NCBI GenBank assembly: GCA_039811765.1
Contig: JBDHZF010000001.1
Coordinates: 7,532 to 71,531 of the forward strand
DNA: 64,000 nucleotides
Direction of reading: 5' to 3'
Origin: JAGQUL01 sp039811765
GTDB taxonomy: Bacteria > Actinomycetota > Thermoleophilia > Gaiellales > SKUG01
Shown: piece by piece, positions 34,661 through 43,011 of the stretch
Numbering within the stretch: position 1 is the stretch's first letter
Layout: the number at the start of each line of letters is the position of its first letter
The notes under the pieces: generated by a model
Told to the model about the DNA's origin: nothing
The model's database searches: none
What the model saw: the letters and a program-made list of their open reading frames with translations, nothing else
Made by a program: the position numbers and the translations under genes

Positions 34661-35493
34661 GCCGTCCCCATTTCGATCGGCGCGCCGACCAAGTTGCTCC
34701 ACTCGATCCACGAGCCATCGTAGTGTCGCACGTCGTCCAACCCGAGCAGCTCGGAGAGCACGAACCATCCATGCGCCGCGCGCTCGCCGATCCGGCCGTA
34801 CGTGATCACCGGTTCGCTGCCGGTGACGCCCGCTCGCGCGTAGAGCTCGCGCAGCTCGTCCACGGGCCGGAACGCGCCGTCCTCGGTGAGCGTGCAGCGC
34901 CACGGCACGTTCACCGCGCCGGGGATGCGTCCTGCTCGCGCCGACCCCTCGCCGGGGAATCCGGCAACGTGTGCCACCGATCCTCCGTACTCGGCGGCGC
35001 TGCGCACGTCCACGAGCGGGCCGAGCGCGCGATCGACGAAGCGCGCCACATCCTCGCGATTGGCTCGAATCACAGAATCGTCACGCTCCCTCAGGGCGAA
35101 CGTTCGCTCGATGCGATTCGGCTCGGACTCGTCGAGCGGTCGATCCTGCGCGATCCACAGCTCGCGTCCACCATCGAGCAAGCGGAGGTTCGGCGCGCCG
35201 AACAGTCGAAGCACCCAAAACGCCCATGCGGCACGGCAGTTGTGCGAGTCCCCATAGAGCACGATCGTCGATTCCGAATCGACTCCCATGGAACCGAGCA
35301 GCCGCTCCATTCGCGCTCGATCGGGAAGGTCGCGCACGACAGGATCGGCGAGATCGCGCGCGCTGTCGATGCGATGAGATCCCGGCACATGTCCTTGGTC
35401 GTATGCGTCGTGGCGCTCGTCGACTTCGATCACGACGACGTTCGGGTCGTCGATGTGTCGCTCGAGCCACGATGCGTCGACGACTGGCTTCAT
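34657..35493 (-). CDS. SseA-type tandem rhodanese with Gly at the catalytic Cys position
   Basis: This 278-residue protein has two rhodanese domains, as in thiosulfate and 3-mercaptopyruvate sulfurtransferases. The N-terminal domain has 'HVPGSHRID' and 'LLDGGRELW'. The C-terminal domain has 'GRIPGAVNVPW', and it ends 'YDGSWIEWSNLVGAPIE', the classic tail. The active-site loop, however, reads YGRIGERAAHGW (from residue 232) where active homologs have YCxxGxRxxHTW, so residue 233 is Gly (GGC, complement of 34795-34797) rather than Cys (TGC). A Cys at residue 86 sits in the equivalent loop of the normally inactive N-terminal domain. It begins 3 nt after the MBL-rhodanese gene. Classical persulfide transfer is not expected unless Cys86 substitutes. 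Confidence 0.87.
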   Translation of the reverse strand: MKPVVDASWLERHIDDPNVVVIEVDERHDAYDQGHVPGSHRIDSARDLADPVVRDLPDRARMERLLGSMGVDSESTIVLYGDSHNCRAAWAFWVLRLFGAPNLRLLDGGRELWIAQDRPLDESEPNRIERTFALRERDDSVIRANREDVARFVDRALGPLVDVRSAAEYGGSVAHVAGFPGEGSARAGRIPGAVNVPWRCTLTEDGAFRPVDELRELYARAGVTGSEPVITYGRIGERAAHGWFVLSELLGLDDVRHYDGSWIEWSNLVGAPIEMGTA

Positions 35494-35496
35494 CGA

Positions 35497-36828
35497 TCAG
35501 GCGATCGACGCAGGCACGAGCAACTCGAATGCCGAGCCTTCGATCGCGCGAGCGTCGATCCCAGCACGACGAAGCGCGCTGGCCACAACGCGAGCGCGGT
35601 ACCCGGAGACGCACGCGAGGGCGAGCGGCCCGTCGGGCGCGAGGGACGGATCGCCAAGCAGCAACGAACCGGGGATCGCAACGGCGCCGGGCATCGGCTG
35701 TTCGCGCACCTCAGCGGGATTGCGAACGTCCACGAGCGTGCGTCGCCCTTCGCGAACGTCGGAGACGAGGTCGCCTTCGGTCGGCGCGCCAACGGCGGGT
35801 TCGGTCGCGAGCTCGGACGCCGCGACCCATCCGGCGGCGCCTGGCTCGAACACGTCGAGCAGCATCGCATTCGCGTCGTTGGCGCGATCGGCATCGTCGG
35901 CGACGAGGATCACGCGCGGCGCGCCGTGCGCGGCCATGCCGGCCCACACCGTGAACGCCGGACCGGGCGGCAGCTCGATCGCCCCCGCCGCGAGCGGATA
36001 GTCGGCGCTCCGGTCGCGCACGTCGAGCAAGACGTCGTCGTCGCGCAGGTCCCCTGGGGCGAGGCACGGCGCGTCGAATCGCTCCACGGGCGCGACGCCG
36101 CGCATGTTCGCTGCGCGCGTGGTGGGCCAGAACTTTGGAACGGGTGGCAACCCGGCTCTATCGAGCCAGTCCTCGATCCCCAGATCGCGTGCGCGAAGCA
36201 TCGACGCGATCGCCTGGTTGGCGGATCGCTGCTCGCCGATGGTCGTGCTCGTGCCGGGCGCGATCGCTCCGGCGCAGAGCGAGCCCGCGACGTGGGTGGG
36301 CAGCACGAGCACGTCGTCGTCCTCAGCCTCGACGAGATCGAGGATCGTCGAGGCGAGCGCGGTCGCGTGGCGACCGACTCGTTCCGGGCCGCCAAGCAGA
36401 TCCGGTCGACCCACGTCGCCCACGAGCAGGCTGCCGCCGCTGAGGATCGCGATCGTCTCGCCGTCGCGCACGCGAACCGCGGTGTGCTCGGGGGTGTGAC
36501 CGGGCGTGTGCAGCAGCGTGACCTCGACGGTCGGACCGAGTTCCAGGACGTGGCCGTCGCGGGTTGGAATCGCGTCATAGCCGACGGTCGAGCCGATCGG
36601 CGCCAGCGCGGTCGCGCCCAGGGCGATCAGCGCGGACAATCCGGAGAGGTAGTCGTTGTGCCCGTGCGTGTCGAGGACCCACGCGATCGTGGAGCGCTGC
36701 TTCGCCGCCGCCTCGAGCAGCGTGGACACGTCGCGGGGCGGATCGACCACCATGGAAATTCGCGTCTCGGGATCGGTCACGAGGTACGAGGCGTGGCCGA
36801 GCTGGGGATTGTGGAACTGCTCGATCAT
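35497..36828 (-). CDS. Metallo-beta-lactamase persulfide dioxygenase-rhodanese fusion
   Basis: This 443-residue protein fuses an MBL domain (about 1-240) to two rhodanese domains (about 255-340 and 350-440). The metal site includes H55, H57 and D59 in 'THGHNDY', where Tyr60 replaces the usual fourth-position His, then 'HTPGHTPEHTAV' with H111, and 'GDVGRPDLLGG'. Proteins of this type oxidise glutathione or other low-molecular-weight persulfides to sulfite. The second rhodanese domain keeps an active loop 'CVSGYR', while the first lacks Cys. AAGGAGG precedes ATG 36828. It is the first gene of a three-gene operon with an SseA-like rhodanese and a flavoprotein, divergent from the cysteine desulfurase. 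Confidence 0.88.
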   Translation of the reverse strand: MIEQFHNPQLGHASYLVTDPETRISMVVDPPRDVSTLLEAAAKQRSTIAWVLDTHGHNDYLSGLSALIALGATALAPIGSTVGYDAIPTRDGHVLELGPTVEVTLLHTPGHTPEHTAVRVRDGETIAILSGGSLLVGDVGRPDLLGGPERVGRHATALASTILDLVEAEDDDVLVLPTHVAGSLCAGAIAPGTSTTIGEQRSANQAIASMLRARDLGIEDWLDRAGLPPVPKFWPTTRAANMRGVAPVERFDAPCLAPGDLRDDDVLLDVRDRSADYPLAAGAIELPPGPAFTVWAGMAAHGAPRVILVADDADRANDANAMLLDVFEPGAAGWVAASELATEPAVGAPTEGDLVSDVREGRRTLVDVRNPAEVREQPMPGAVAIPGSLLLGDPSLAPDGPLALACVSGYRARVVASALRRAGIDARAIEGSAFELLVPASIA

Positions 36829-36850
36829 GGCGAAATCCTCCTTGCCTTCT

Positions 36851-36896
36851 TTTCCTACCTGTTTAGTAGGGTATACTTTGGGCCGACCCGAGTCAA
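36851..36896. promoter_or_regulatory. Divergent promoters and operator between MBL-rhodanese and cysteine desulfurase genes
   Basis: On the minus strand, TTGACT (36896-36891) lies 17 nt from TACCCT (36873-36868). On the plus strand, TATACT (36872-36877) is a good -10 for the desulfurase. The 17-bp palindrome CCTAC-CTGTTTA-GTAGG (36854-36870) overlaps both. TTTCCTACC (36851-36859) begins 23 bases after the first base of the MBL start codon, the same arrangement as at sbp. A single bound repressor could shut both directions. Confidence 0.6.
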
Positions 36897-36932
36897 CCCG
36901 ACTCGCACGACTGCACCAAGGAGGCAAACGCC

Positions 36933-38108
36933 ATGCGCCGAGCGCGACCGATCTACCTTGATCACCCCGCCACCACGCCGTGCGATCCACGCGTGATCGA
37001 CGCGATGCTGCCGTGGATGCAACAACAGTGCGCGAACGCAGGCCAGTCGGGTCATGCGCCGGGCCGGGCGGCCGCGGCGGCGGTGGAACTCGCCCGCACG
37101 AACGTGGCGGCAACGCTCGGATTGCACGACAGTGGCGGCGTGCTGTTCACGTCCGGAGCGACCGAGGCGAACAACCTCGCGCTGCTCGGCAGTTCGATCC
37201 GACCAGGCGAAGTCGTGGTGATCGGCGCGACCGAGCATCCCTCCGTGCTCGCGCCTGCGCGCGTGCTCGCCGCGCGCGGCGCGAAGCTGCGCATCGTGGG
37301 CGTGGACCACGACGGGCGCCTACGACTCGACGAACTCGAATCCGCGCTCGAAGGCGGCGCGGCGCTCGTGTCGGTGCAGGCTGTGAACAACGAGACCGGC
37401 GTGATCCAACCCGTCGCGGCGATCGGCGCCGCCGCACACGCCGTGGGTGCGGCGTTTCACGTGGACGCGGTGCAAGCGTTCGGCAAGGTGCCGCTCGACG
37501 TGCACGGCCATGGCATCGATCTCGTGACGATCTCCGGCCACAAGGTCGGCGGCCCGCAAGGCATCGGCGCGCTCGCCGCTCGCGAACCCGCGCGCGTTCG
37601 CGAGCTCGCGCCGCTGCAGCACGGTGGCGGTCAGCAGCTCGGCATTCGCCCCGGAACCCTGAACGTGCCGGCGATCGTCGGGCTCGGCCATGCCGCAGGC
37701 GTGCTGCGAACGAGCGGCCGCGACGAAGCCGAGCGCATGCGCAGCCTGCGCGATCGACTCGAGCGCGCGATCGCGGGACGGCTCACCGGCGTCACCGTCA
37801 ACGGTGGAGGCGTGCGACGATCACCGTCGATCTCGAGCATCACCGTCGACGGGATCGTCGCACGCGACCTGCTCGAGGACCTCGGCGCGGTCGCCGCGTC
37901 CACCGGAAGCGCGTGCAGCGGCGGCGCGCCGTCCCACGTGCTGCGCGCAATGGGTCGCACCGACGCGCAGGTGGCAGGCTCGATGCGCCTCGGCATCGGA
38001 CGCACGACCACGATCGACGAGATCGACGCGGCCGCGGAGCTGCTCGTGGACGCGGTCGCCTCCGCACGCGGGCGCCGCCGAACGCGACGACTCGTCATCA
38101 CCGCCTGA
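36933..38108 (+). CDS. Cysteine desulfurase (NifS/IscS-type)
   Basis: This 391-residue PLP enzyme takes sulfur from cysteine as an enzyme persulfide and yields alanine. The PLP-binding Lys204 lies in 'SGHKVGGPQ'. 'HVDAVQAFGK' holds the PLP-contacting Asp, and the mobile catalytic Cys328 lies in 'STGSACSGGAPSHVL'. 'TSGATEANN' binds phosphate. Its type I character follows from the extended loop. AAGGAGG at 36918-36924 supports the start. No Fe-S scaffold gene is adjacent; instead it is divergent from the persulfide-oxidation operon, which suggests a role in general persulfide traffic or Fe-S assembly. Confidence 0.92.
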   Translation: MRRARPIYLDHPATTPCDPRVIDAMLPWMQQQCANAGQSGHAPGRAAAAAVELARTNVAATLGLHDSGGVLFTSGATEANNLALLGSSIRPGEVVVIGATEHPSVLAPARVLAARGAKLRIVGVDHDGRLRLDELESALEGGAALVSVQAVNNETGVIQPVAAIGAAAHAVGAAFHVDAVQAFGKVPLDVHGHGIDLVTISGHKVGGPQGIGALAAREPARVRELAPLQHGGGQQLGIRPGTLNVPAIVGLGHAAGVLRTSGRDEAERMRSLRDRLERAIAGRLTGVTVNGGGVRRSPSISSITVDGIVARDLLEDLGAVAASTGSACSGGAPSHVLRAMGRTDAQVAGSMRLGIGRTTTIDEIDAAAELLVDAVASARGRRRTRRLVITA

Positions 38109-38151
38109 CGTGCGCCATCCACCCCCGCGCCACCCAGCCCGCGCCACCTAG

Positions 38152-38184
38152 CCGCAATTCCCTCCACCCCTTGGGACAAATTGC
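38152..38184. repeat. Short palindromic intergenic repeat (GCAATT family)
   Basis: This 33-bp block starts CCGCAATTCCC and ends GGGACAAATTGC. In reverse complement it matches 52856-52888 at about 30 of 33 positions. The ends are partly complementary. It lies between the convergent desulfurase and M3 peptidase genes, so it may act as a bidirectional terminator. Confidence 0.55.
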
Positions 38185-38209
38185 GTTTCGGTGGACGAAT
38201 GGCGCGACG

Positions 38210-39943
38210 CTACGCTGACTCGAGCGCGAGGTGCGGACGCAGGCGATGCATCGTGTCGGCGATCACCGCTTCGTCGAATGGATCGCCGAGGCCTGCGTCC
38301 GTGACCATCTGGCGGAACGACTTCGTGCCGCCGGTGTCGCACAGCTGCAGGTATGTGTCGATCGCGGCCTGTTCGTCCTCGAGCGAGCGCAGCCACAGCT
38401 GCCAGCTCACGATGCGCGCGAGCGCGTAGTCGAGGTAGTAGAACGGATACTGGAACACGTGCAGCTGCAGCAGCCAGCGGTTGCCGGCATACCACTCGTC
38501 CACGTCCCAATCGATCGCAGGCTGGAAGCGGCGCGCCGCGGCCTCCCATGCGGCAGCTCGGCCAGCTGCGTCGAGATCGCCGTCGTAGATGCGGTGTTGC
38601 AGCTCGTCGATCGCGGCCATGTACGGCACGACGTCCAGCGTGGAGCGCAGGTGTTCCACGCGGAAGTGCTCGAGTTCGTCGCCGAAGAACGGCGCGAGGT
38701 ACGGCATGGCGAGCAGCTCCAGCGACATCGAATGGATCTCGCACGCCTCCATCGTGGGGTGCTGCAGGTCCGGCGGTTCGATGTCGCGGCTGCGCCAGCC
38801 TTGGAGCGCATGACCATACTCGTGCACGAGCGTCTTCACATCGTCGTGCGCGCCCACCGAATTGCAGAAGATGAAGGGGACACGTTCCCAGCCGAAGCCG
38901 CCGCAGAACGCGCCGGTGCCCTTTCCGGGGCGCGCGGGCAAGTCGACGAGTCCCTCGTCCACGAGCATGCGCCACGGCGCGCCGAACGCCTCGCCCATCG
39001 CGTCGAACGTTTCGCTGGCGGCGTCGAGCTCGCCGTCGATCGACACGTGCAAGTGGGGCGGCGGTTCGGGCATGATCGCCACGTCCGCGGGGTGCAGGCG
39101 ATCCGTGCCGAGCGCGGCGGCTTGCACGAGTTGCAGCTCGGTGGCGATCGGCACGACGTGCTGCTGGATCGCGTGCCGCACATGGGCCGCGTCCTCGGGC
39201 GTCCAATCGAAGCGGCGCATTTCGAGGTAGCGCAGGTCCACGTACGACGGCTGGTCCAGATTCTTCGCCATCTGGCCGCGCAGCTCGCGCGCCTCGTCGA
39301 AGATCGCCTGCAGCTCGCGCTCGTGCTCGCGCACGTAGTCCATGCGCGAGCGCCACGCGGCATGCCGTTCGTCGCGATCGGGGTCGAGCGCGGCCTTCGC
39401 GCCGAAGCTGAGTGGGTGGGTCTCGCCGCGCCACGTGAACGTGCCCTTGCCGAAGATGCGCGTGTGGCGCATCAGCACCCCGCTCAGCTCGGTGCGCAGC
39501 GCGGTGTTCACGGGCGCGTGCGCGCGGCATGCGCCCTCGAGCTGACGCAGGTACAGTGTGCCGAATCGGTCGGTGAGCGCGTCGGCGACAGGGGCCGCGA
39601 CGATCGCGCGCGCGACTTCCATCGAGGCGTCGGTGATCGTGGGCGACACTTGTCGCGTCCAACGCTCGTACGCCTCGGTGACGGCGGCGTCATCGGTCTG
39701 TTGGCGATACGCGATCGCCACGCGCGAGCCGTGCGTGTCGATCAGCGCTTCGAGTTCGCTGGTGCGCAGCACCACGTCGATCCACGCATCGGGGCTCTCG
39801 CCGGCTTCGCCGCACGCGGCGAGGATCTCGTCGTAGCGAGCGCGAATCCAATCGGCGTCGAGCTGCTCGGGCAGGTCCGAGGGCAGCCAATTGGGCGTGC
39901 GGGCGAGGTGCGAGAGATCCGGGAGGTACTTCGTCGTCGTCAT
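38210..39943 (-). CDS. M3-family oligoendopeptidase (PepF-like)
   Basis: This 577-residue cytosolic metallopeptidase has the zinc motif 'LVHEYGHALQGW' near residue 360, with the third ligand supplied by 'EACEIHSMSLELLA' downstream. The C-terminal segment 'YYLDYALARIVSWQLW' is typical of the PepF/oligoendopeptidase group. Such enzymes trim short peptides. ATG 39943 matches the family N-terminus. It lies 47 nt after the cysteine dioxygenase gene on the same strand, so the two may be co-transcribed. Confidence 0.9.
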   Translation of the reverse strand: MTTTKYLPDLSHLARTPNWLPSDLPEQLDADWIRARYDEILAACGEAGESPDAWIDVVLRTSELEALIDTHGSRVAIAYRQQTDDAAVTEAYERWTRQVSPTITDASMEVARAIVAAPVADALTDRFGTLYLRQLEGACRAHAPVNTALRTELSGVLMRHTRIFGKGTFTWRGETHPLSFGAKAALDPDRDERHAAWRSRMDYVREHERELQAIFDEARELRGQMAKNLDQPSYVDLRYLEMRRFDWTPEDAAHVRHAIQQHVVPIATELQLVQAAALGTDRLHPADVAIMPEPPPHLHVSIDGELDAASETFDAMGEAFGAPWRMLVDEGLVDLPARPGKGTGAFCGGFGWERVPFIFCNSVGAHDDVKTLVHEYGHALQGWRSRDIEPPDLQHPTMEACEIHSMSLELLAMPYLAPFFGDELEHFRVEHLRSTLDVVPYMAAIDELQHRIYDGDLDAAGRAAAWEAAARRFQPAIDWDVDEWYAGNRWLLQLHVFQYPFYYLDYALARIVSWQLWLRSLEDEQAAIDTYLQLCDTGGTKSFRQMVTDAGLGDPFDEAVIADTMHRLRPHLALESA

Positions 39944-39990
39944 GCCTCGGGCGATGCCCGTTCGACGCGCTGGCGAATCCCGTCGCGCGG

Positions 39991-40611
39991 TCAGGCGCGG
40001 TCTGGGTCGATCGCGGCGATCGTGTTGTCGATCAGCTCCTGGCGCCCATGCTCGATGGCTCGCTGCAACACGCCGTGCTCGTCCACCTTGTACTGCCCGA
40101 CACGCTCCAGCCTGGGCGAGTACGCATGAATGGTGACGGCTGGCGTGCCGCTGCCATGCGCCACGGAGTGGATGTAACCCGCAGGACCCTGGCGGCTCAC
40201 GCCGGGAGTCATCTCGATCGTGGTGGCGCCGGACGGCAGCAGCATCTGCCGCTCGATCACGCTGCCCTGCGCCGAGCACAGTCCCACGCCGGAAACGTCA
40301 TGGTCATGGAACCCTGTGTGCTGGCCCGGCATCCAGCTGAGCACCCACACGTCGATGCGGTCGTCTTCGTACAGCAGTCGATAGCGTCGACGCTCCTCGT
40401 CCACCACCACGAGCGGGCCGAACAACGACTCGTCCTGCGCGATCGTGCGCACGAGCGATTCGAGCTCGTCGCAGTCGAGCACGCCGGTGTGTGGCATCAG
40501 CGAGGCGCAACGCGCGGCGAGCTCTGCCGGCGGCGCGGTGACTTCGTTCCACTGCTGCGGCGTGATCTCGTTGTTGCCAGTGGACGACGGCGAGCTGGTA
40601 GGCGGGTTCAT
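39991..40611 (-). CDS. Cysteine dioxygenase-type cupin
   Basis: This 206-residue protein is a cupin of the cysteine dioxygenase / thiol dioxygenase family. 'GFHDHDVSGVG' gives the first two iron-binding His and 'HSVAHGSG' the third. 'WVLSWMPGQHTG' precedes them. These enzymes oxidise cysteine (or 3-mercaptopropionate) to the sulfinate with Fe(II) and O2. The ATG at 40611 (MNPP) is preferred over 40620 because a TACAAT box (40624-40619) overlaps the first ATG and lies 7 nt ahead of the second. It removes excess cysteine, consistent with the other sulfur genes nearby. Confidence 0.87.
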   Translation of the reverse strand: MNPPTSSPSSTGNNEITPQQWNEVTAPPAELAARCASLMPHTGVLDCDELESLVRTIAQDESLFGPLVVVDEERRRYRLLYEDDRIDVWVLSWMPGQHTGFHDHDVSGVGLCSAQGSVIERQMLLPSGATTIEMTPGVSRQGPAGYIHSVAHGSGTPAVTIHAYSPRLERVGQYKVDEHGVLQRAIEHGRQELIDNTIAAIDPDRA

Positions 40612-40618
40612 CGAATCC

Positions 40619-40624
40619 ATTGTA
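40619..40624 (-). promoter_or_regulatory. -10 box of a probable leaderless promoter (cysteine dioxygenase)
   Basis: TACAAT on the minus strand is followed by 7 nt and then the ATG at 40611. It overlaps the alternative ATG at 40620, which therefore could not be in the transcript. Confidence 0.5.
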
Positions 40625-40659
40625 GCTGCGCGCGCCCAATGCGCCGCGAACCAGTCCGA

Positions 40660-41136
40660 TCAACGCGTGACGACGTTGCGCCAGGGAATCGGCGAACCGA
40701 GGATCATCGACGTCGTCGTCTTGCCGAACTGATTGAGCGACGTGGTGAGGCGATCGAGCTCGGCCATGCTGCCAACCTGCACGCGCAGCAGCACTGTCTC
40801 CTCGCCCGTGAGCGTGTGGCACTCCACGACTTCGCCGCGATCCTGCGCGAACGCGACGAGCCGTTCGACCCGCTGCGGCGTGGGCGTGGCGACCCGCACG
40901 AACGCGCCGATGCCGCGTCCAACGCGCTCTGGGTCGATCCACGCGCCGTAGCCGGTGATCACGCCGGCGCGCTCCATGCGGCGCACGCGCTCGCGGGCCG
41001 CAGGCGCGGTCAGGGACACGCGCCGGCCGAGCTGCGCCCACGTGATGCGAGCGTCGCGTTCGATCTCGCGAATGATCGCGCGATCGGTGGGATCGAGGTT
41101 GATCGGGGCGGGAACCAAGGAAGGCACGGCGGTCAT
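40660..41136 (-). CDS. Lrp/AsnC-family transcriptional regulator
   Basis: This protein has 158 residues (160 if ATG 41142 is used). It starts with the AsnC-type helix-turn-helix: 'LDPTDRAIIREIERDARIT' then 'LGRRVSLTAPAARERVRRMERAGVITGY'. The C-terminal RAM domain senses amino acids, with 'VVECHTLTGEETVLLRVQ'. The second ATG (41136) is preferred because TACCGT (41148-41143) lies 6 nt upstream, as at other leaderless genes. It is divergent from an EamA exporter, the classic arrangement in which Lrp activates amino-acid export. Confidence 0.92.
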   Translation of the reverse strand: MTAVPSLVPAPINLDPTDRAIIREIERDARITWAQLGRRVSLTAPAARERVRRMERAGVITGYGAWIDPERVGRGIGAFVRVATPTPQRVERLVAFAQDRGEVVECHTLTGEETVLLRVQVGSMAELDRLTTSLNQFGKTTTSMILGSPIPWRNVVTR

Positions 41137-41163
41137 GGGCATACGGTAGCGGAGAATCGTGAA

Positions 41164-41177
41164 AATTTCGCGAAATT
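41164..41177. promoter_or_regulatory. 14-bp perfect palindrome, candidate Lrp operator
   Basis: AATTTCGCGAAATT lies in the 184-bp divergent region between the Lrp-type regulator and the EamA exporter, 16 bp upstream of the Lrp -10 box. It is AT-rich against the GC-rich background, as Lrp/AsnC sites often are. Confidence 0.5.
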
Positions 41178-41307
41178 GGGGTTTGCTGGCCGGATGATGT
41201 ATGACAAATGGCCCATGATGCGTTGATTCATGCGCGGTTCTTTCGAATCGGAAGCGGGATCGGCCGAACACTTTCGATCGCCCATTGGGGTGGTGGCGAC
41301 CGTCGCC

Positions 41308-41313
41308 TACCGT
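41308..41313 (+). promoter_or_regulatory. -10 box of a probable leaderless promoter (EamA exporter)
   Basis: TACCGT is followed by 7 nt and then ATG 41321. The divergent Lrp gene has the identical TACCGT box 6 nt before its start. Confidence 0.5.
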
Positions 41314-41320
41314 GTCAGGC

Positions 41321-42430
41321 ATGCACGGAAAAACTACTTCAACCTCACTCATGGTCGCCTGCTTGCTCGTCACATGGCTGGTCTGGGGATCGTCGTTCGC
41401 GGCGATCTCGTGGACACTCGAAGCGCTGCCGCCGCTGCTCTTGATGGCGACTCGATTCATGGTTGCTGGCGCGATCGCGACGATCGTGGGCGCTCGACTC
41501 ACGCGCCGTTCAGGCGGCCCTCGCCCAACACGGCGCGAGTGGCGTGACGCGTCCATCGTCGGCACGGGATTCGTGGCGATCGGCATGGGCGCCACGAGCT
41601 GGGCGGCGTCGCACCTGTCGTCGAGCATCACCGCGCTGCTGGTGGCCACCGCCCCGGTATGGCTCGTGACGTTCCAGTGCTTCGGGCCTCGCCGCAGGCC
41701 GTTGAACGCCGTCGTGTTGGCTGGCCTGCTCGCGGGCATTGGCGGCATGGCGCTGCTGGTCGCGCCTGGTGCAGGCGAGGCGATCGACCTTCGCGCTGCA
41801 ATCGTGCTCGTGGCGGCGAATGGCGTGTGGGCAGCGACGTCGCTGTTCGCCCGATCGGCGACGCGACCGTCGTCGCTCGTTCAGGGCGTGGGCATGCAAA
41901 TGCTCGCGGGTGGCACGCTGCTCGCTATCGCATCCGCGGCATGCGGGGAATTCGGAGCGGTGCGCTGGTCCAAGCTCGGCGCGCTCGCAACCTGCAGCTG
42001 GGTATACCTCGTGCTCGCGGCGTCGTTGGGCGGGTTCCTCGCCTACGGCTGGCTGCTCGAGCACGCGTCGACGACGATCGCGTCCACGTTCGCGTTCGTC
42101 AATCCGCTCGTCGCGGTCGGCATCGGCGCGGCAGCGCTTGGGGAGACGATCGATCAACGGGTGTTGACGGCGACCGCGGCGATCGTCGCGGCCGTCGTGC
42201 TCATGATGGTCGGAGAAGCGCGAGTCGCAGCACCCGTGCGGCGCGATCGAATCGGGATGGCGAGCGCGGCACGGCCCGTGGCGCTGGCAGGTCGCGGCGG
42301 CCGCAAGCTCGGATGGTCGCCTGCGCCCACGCCGTCGTTCGCCGCTCGACGCGAGCCTCGCCCCCTGCGCGCGACCGACGGCATGGACGCGCTCGCGATC
42401 GATCGCGCGCTCGAACGCTTCGAGGCCTGA
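41321..42430 (+). CDS. EamA/DMT-family transporter (probable amino-acid or metabolite exporter)
   Basis: This 369-residue protein has about ten transmembrane segments arranged as two EamA repeats of five. 'CLLVTWLVWGSSFAAISWTL' is the usual TM1, and the second repeat has 'ANGVWAATSLFARSA' and 'FVNPLVAVGIGAAALGE', a DMT hallmark. A C-terminal basic tail of about 65 residues is longer than usual. ATG 41321 is used; a start 36 nt upstream would precede the promoter box. Divergence from an Lrp-type gene suggests amino-acid export. Confidence 0.88.
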   Translation: MHGKTTSTSLMVACLLVTWLVWGSSFAAISWTLEALPPLLLMATRFMVAGAIATIVGARLTRRSGGPRPTRREWRDASIVGTGFVAIGMGATSWAASHLSSSITALLVATAPVWLVTFQCFGPRRRPLNAVVLAGLLAGIGGMALLVAPGAGEAIDLRAAIVLVAANGVWAATSLFARSATRPSSLVQGVGMQMLAGGTLLAIASAACGEFGAVRWSKLGALATCSWVYLVLAASLGGFLAYGWLLEHASTTIASTFAFVNPLVAVGIGAAALGETIDQRVLTATAAIVAAVVLMMVGEARVAAPVRRDRIGMASAARPVALAGRGGRKLGWSPAPTPSFAARREPRPLRATDGMDALAIDRALERFEA

Positions 42431-42450
42431 GCGCTATCGTCGCAGTGCGA

Positions 42451-43011
42451 TCAAGCGGCAGCGACGCGCGCGACGCCGAGATGCGCGTCGTTGAGCCGAT
42501 CGAAGCCGCCGAACTGGTTCACGGCGACGCCAGCGAGCGCGGCCGCCGCCCCGAGTTGCGTGACCGGCGTGGGAACGAGCAGCAACGCACCGCCCACCAC
42601 GCTGAGCACTGCGCCGCGACCGTCTTTGGTGGTGATCAGCGCCTGCGCGCCCTGCTCGCTCACGAGCTTCGCGCCAGCCATCGCACCCGCGCCGATCGTG
42701 ACGATCGGCAGCGCCTTCGACAGGAATCCCGCGGCACGACCGAGCCATGATGCCTTCGGGATCGCATTCGCGACGGCCCGAGCTGGCTTCTCCGCCAATG
42801 CAAGGCCTTGCGCCAGGTGCGCGGATCCGCTCGCGCCGCCGGCGACAGCAGTCGGCACGTTTTGGGGTATCGACGAAGCCAGTGTCGCCGTGGCGTTGCC
42901 TGCGGTGGCCGCCGTGGTCTCGGCAGCGGACGCCACGCCGTCCAACGCTCCGCCCACGGCCGTCGCGGCGGCCATGGCGCCATGGGAGATCGTCGAGAGC
43001 GAGAAGTCCAT
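42451..43011 (-). CDS. Hypothetical Ala/Gly-rich hydrophobic protein
   Basis: This 186-residue protein is not assignable to a family. Ala, Gly and Val make up most of it. The N-terminal 90 residues are small-residue-rich but not a signal peptide. Two hydrophobic stretches ('LPIVTIGAGAMAGAKLV' and 'VLSVVGGALLLVPTPV' with 'AAALAGVAVNQFGG') could form a membrane hairpin. It is convergent with the exporter and divergent from GluQRS. Codon use and GC content look like the neighbours, so it is probably a real gene. Confidence 0.6.
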   Translation of the reverse strand: MDFSLSTISHGAMAAATAVGGALDGVASAAETTAATAGNATATLASSIPQNVPTAVAGGASGSAHLAQGLALAEKPARAVANAIPKASWLGRAAGFLSKALPIVTIGAGAMAGAKLVSEQGAQALITTKDGRGAVLSVVGGALLLVPTPVTQLGAAAALAGVAVNQFGGFDRLNDAHLGVARVAAA

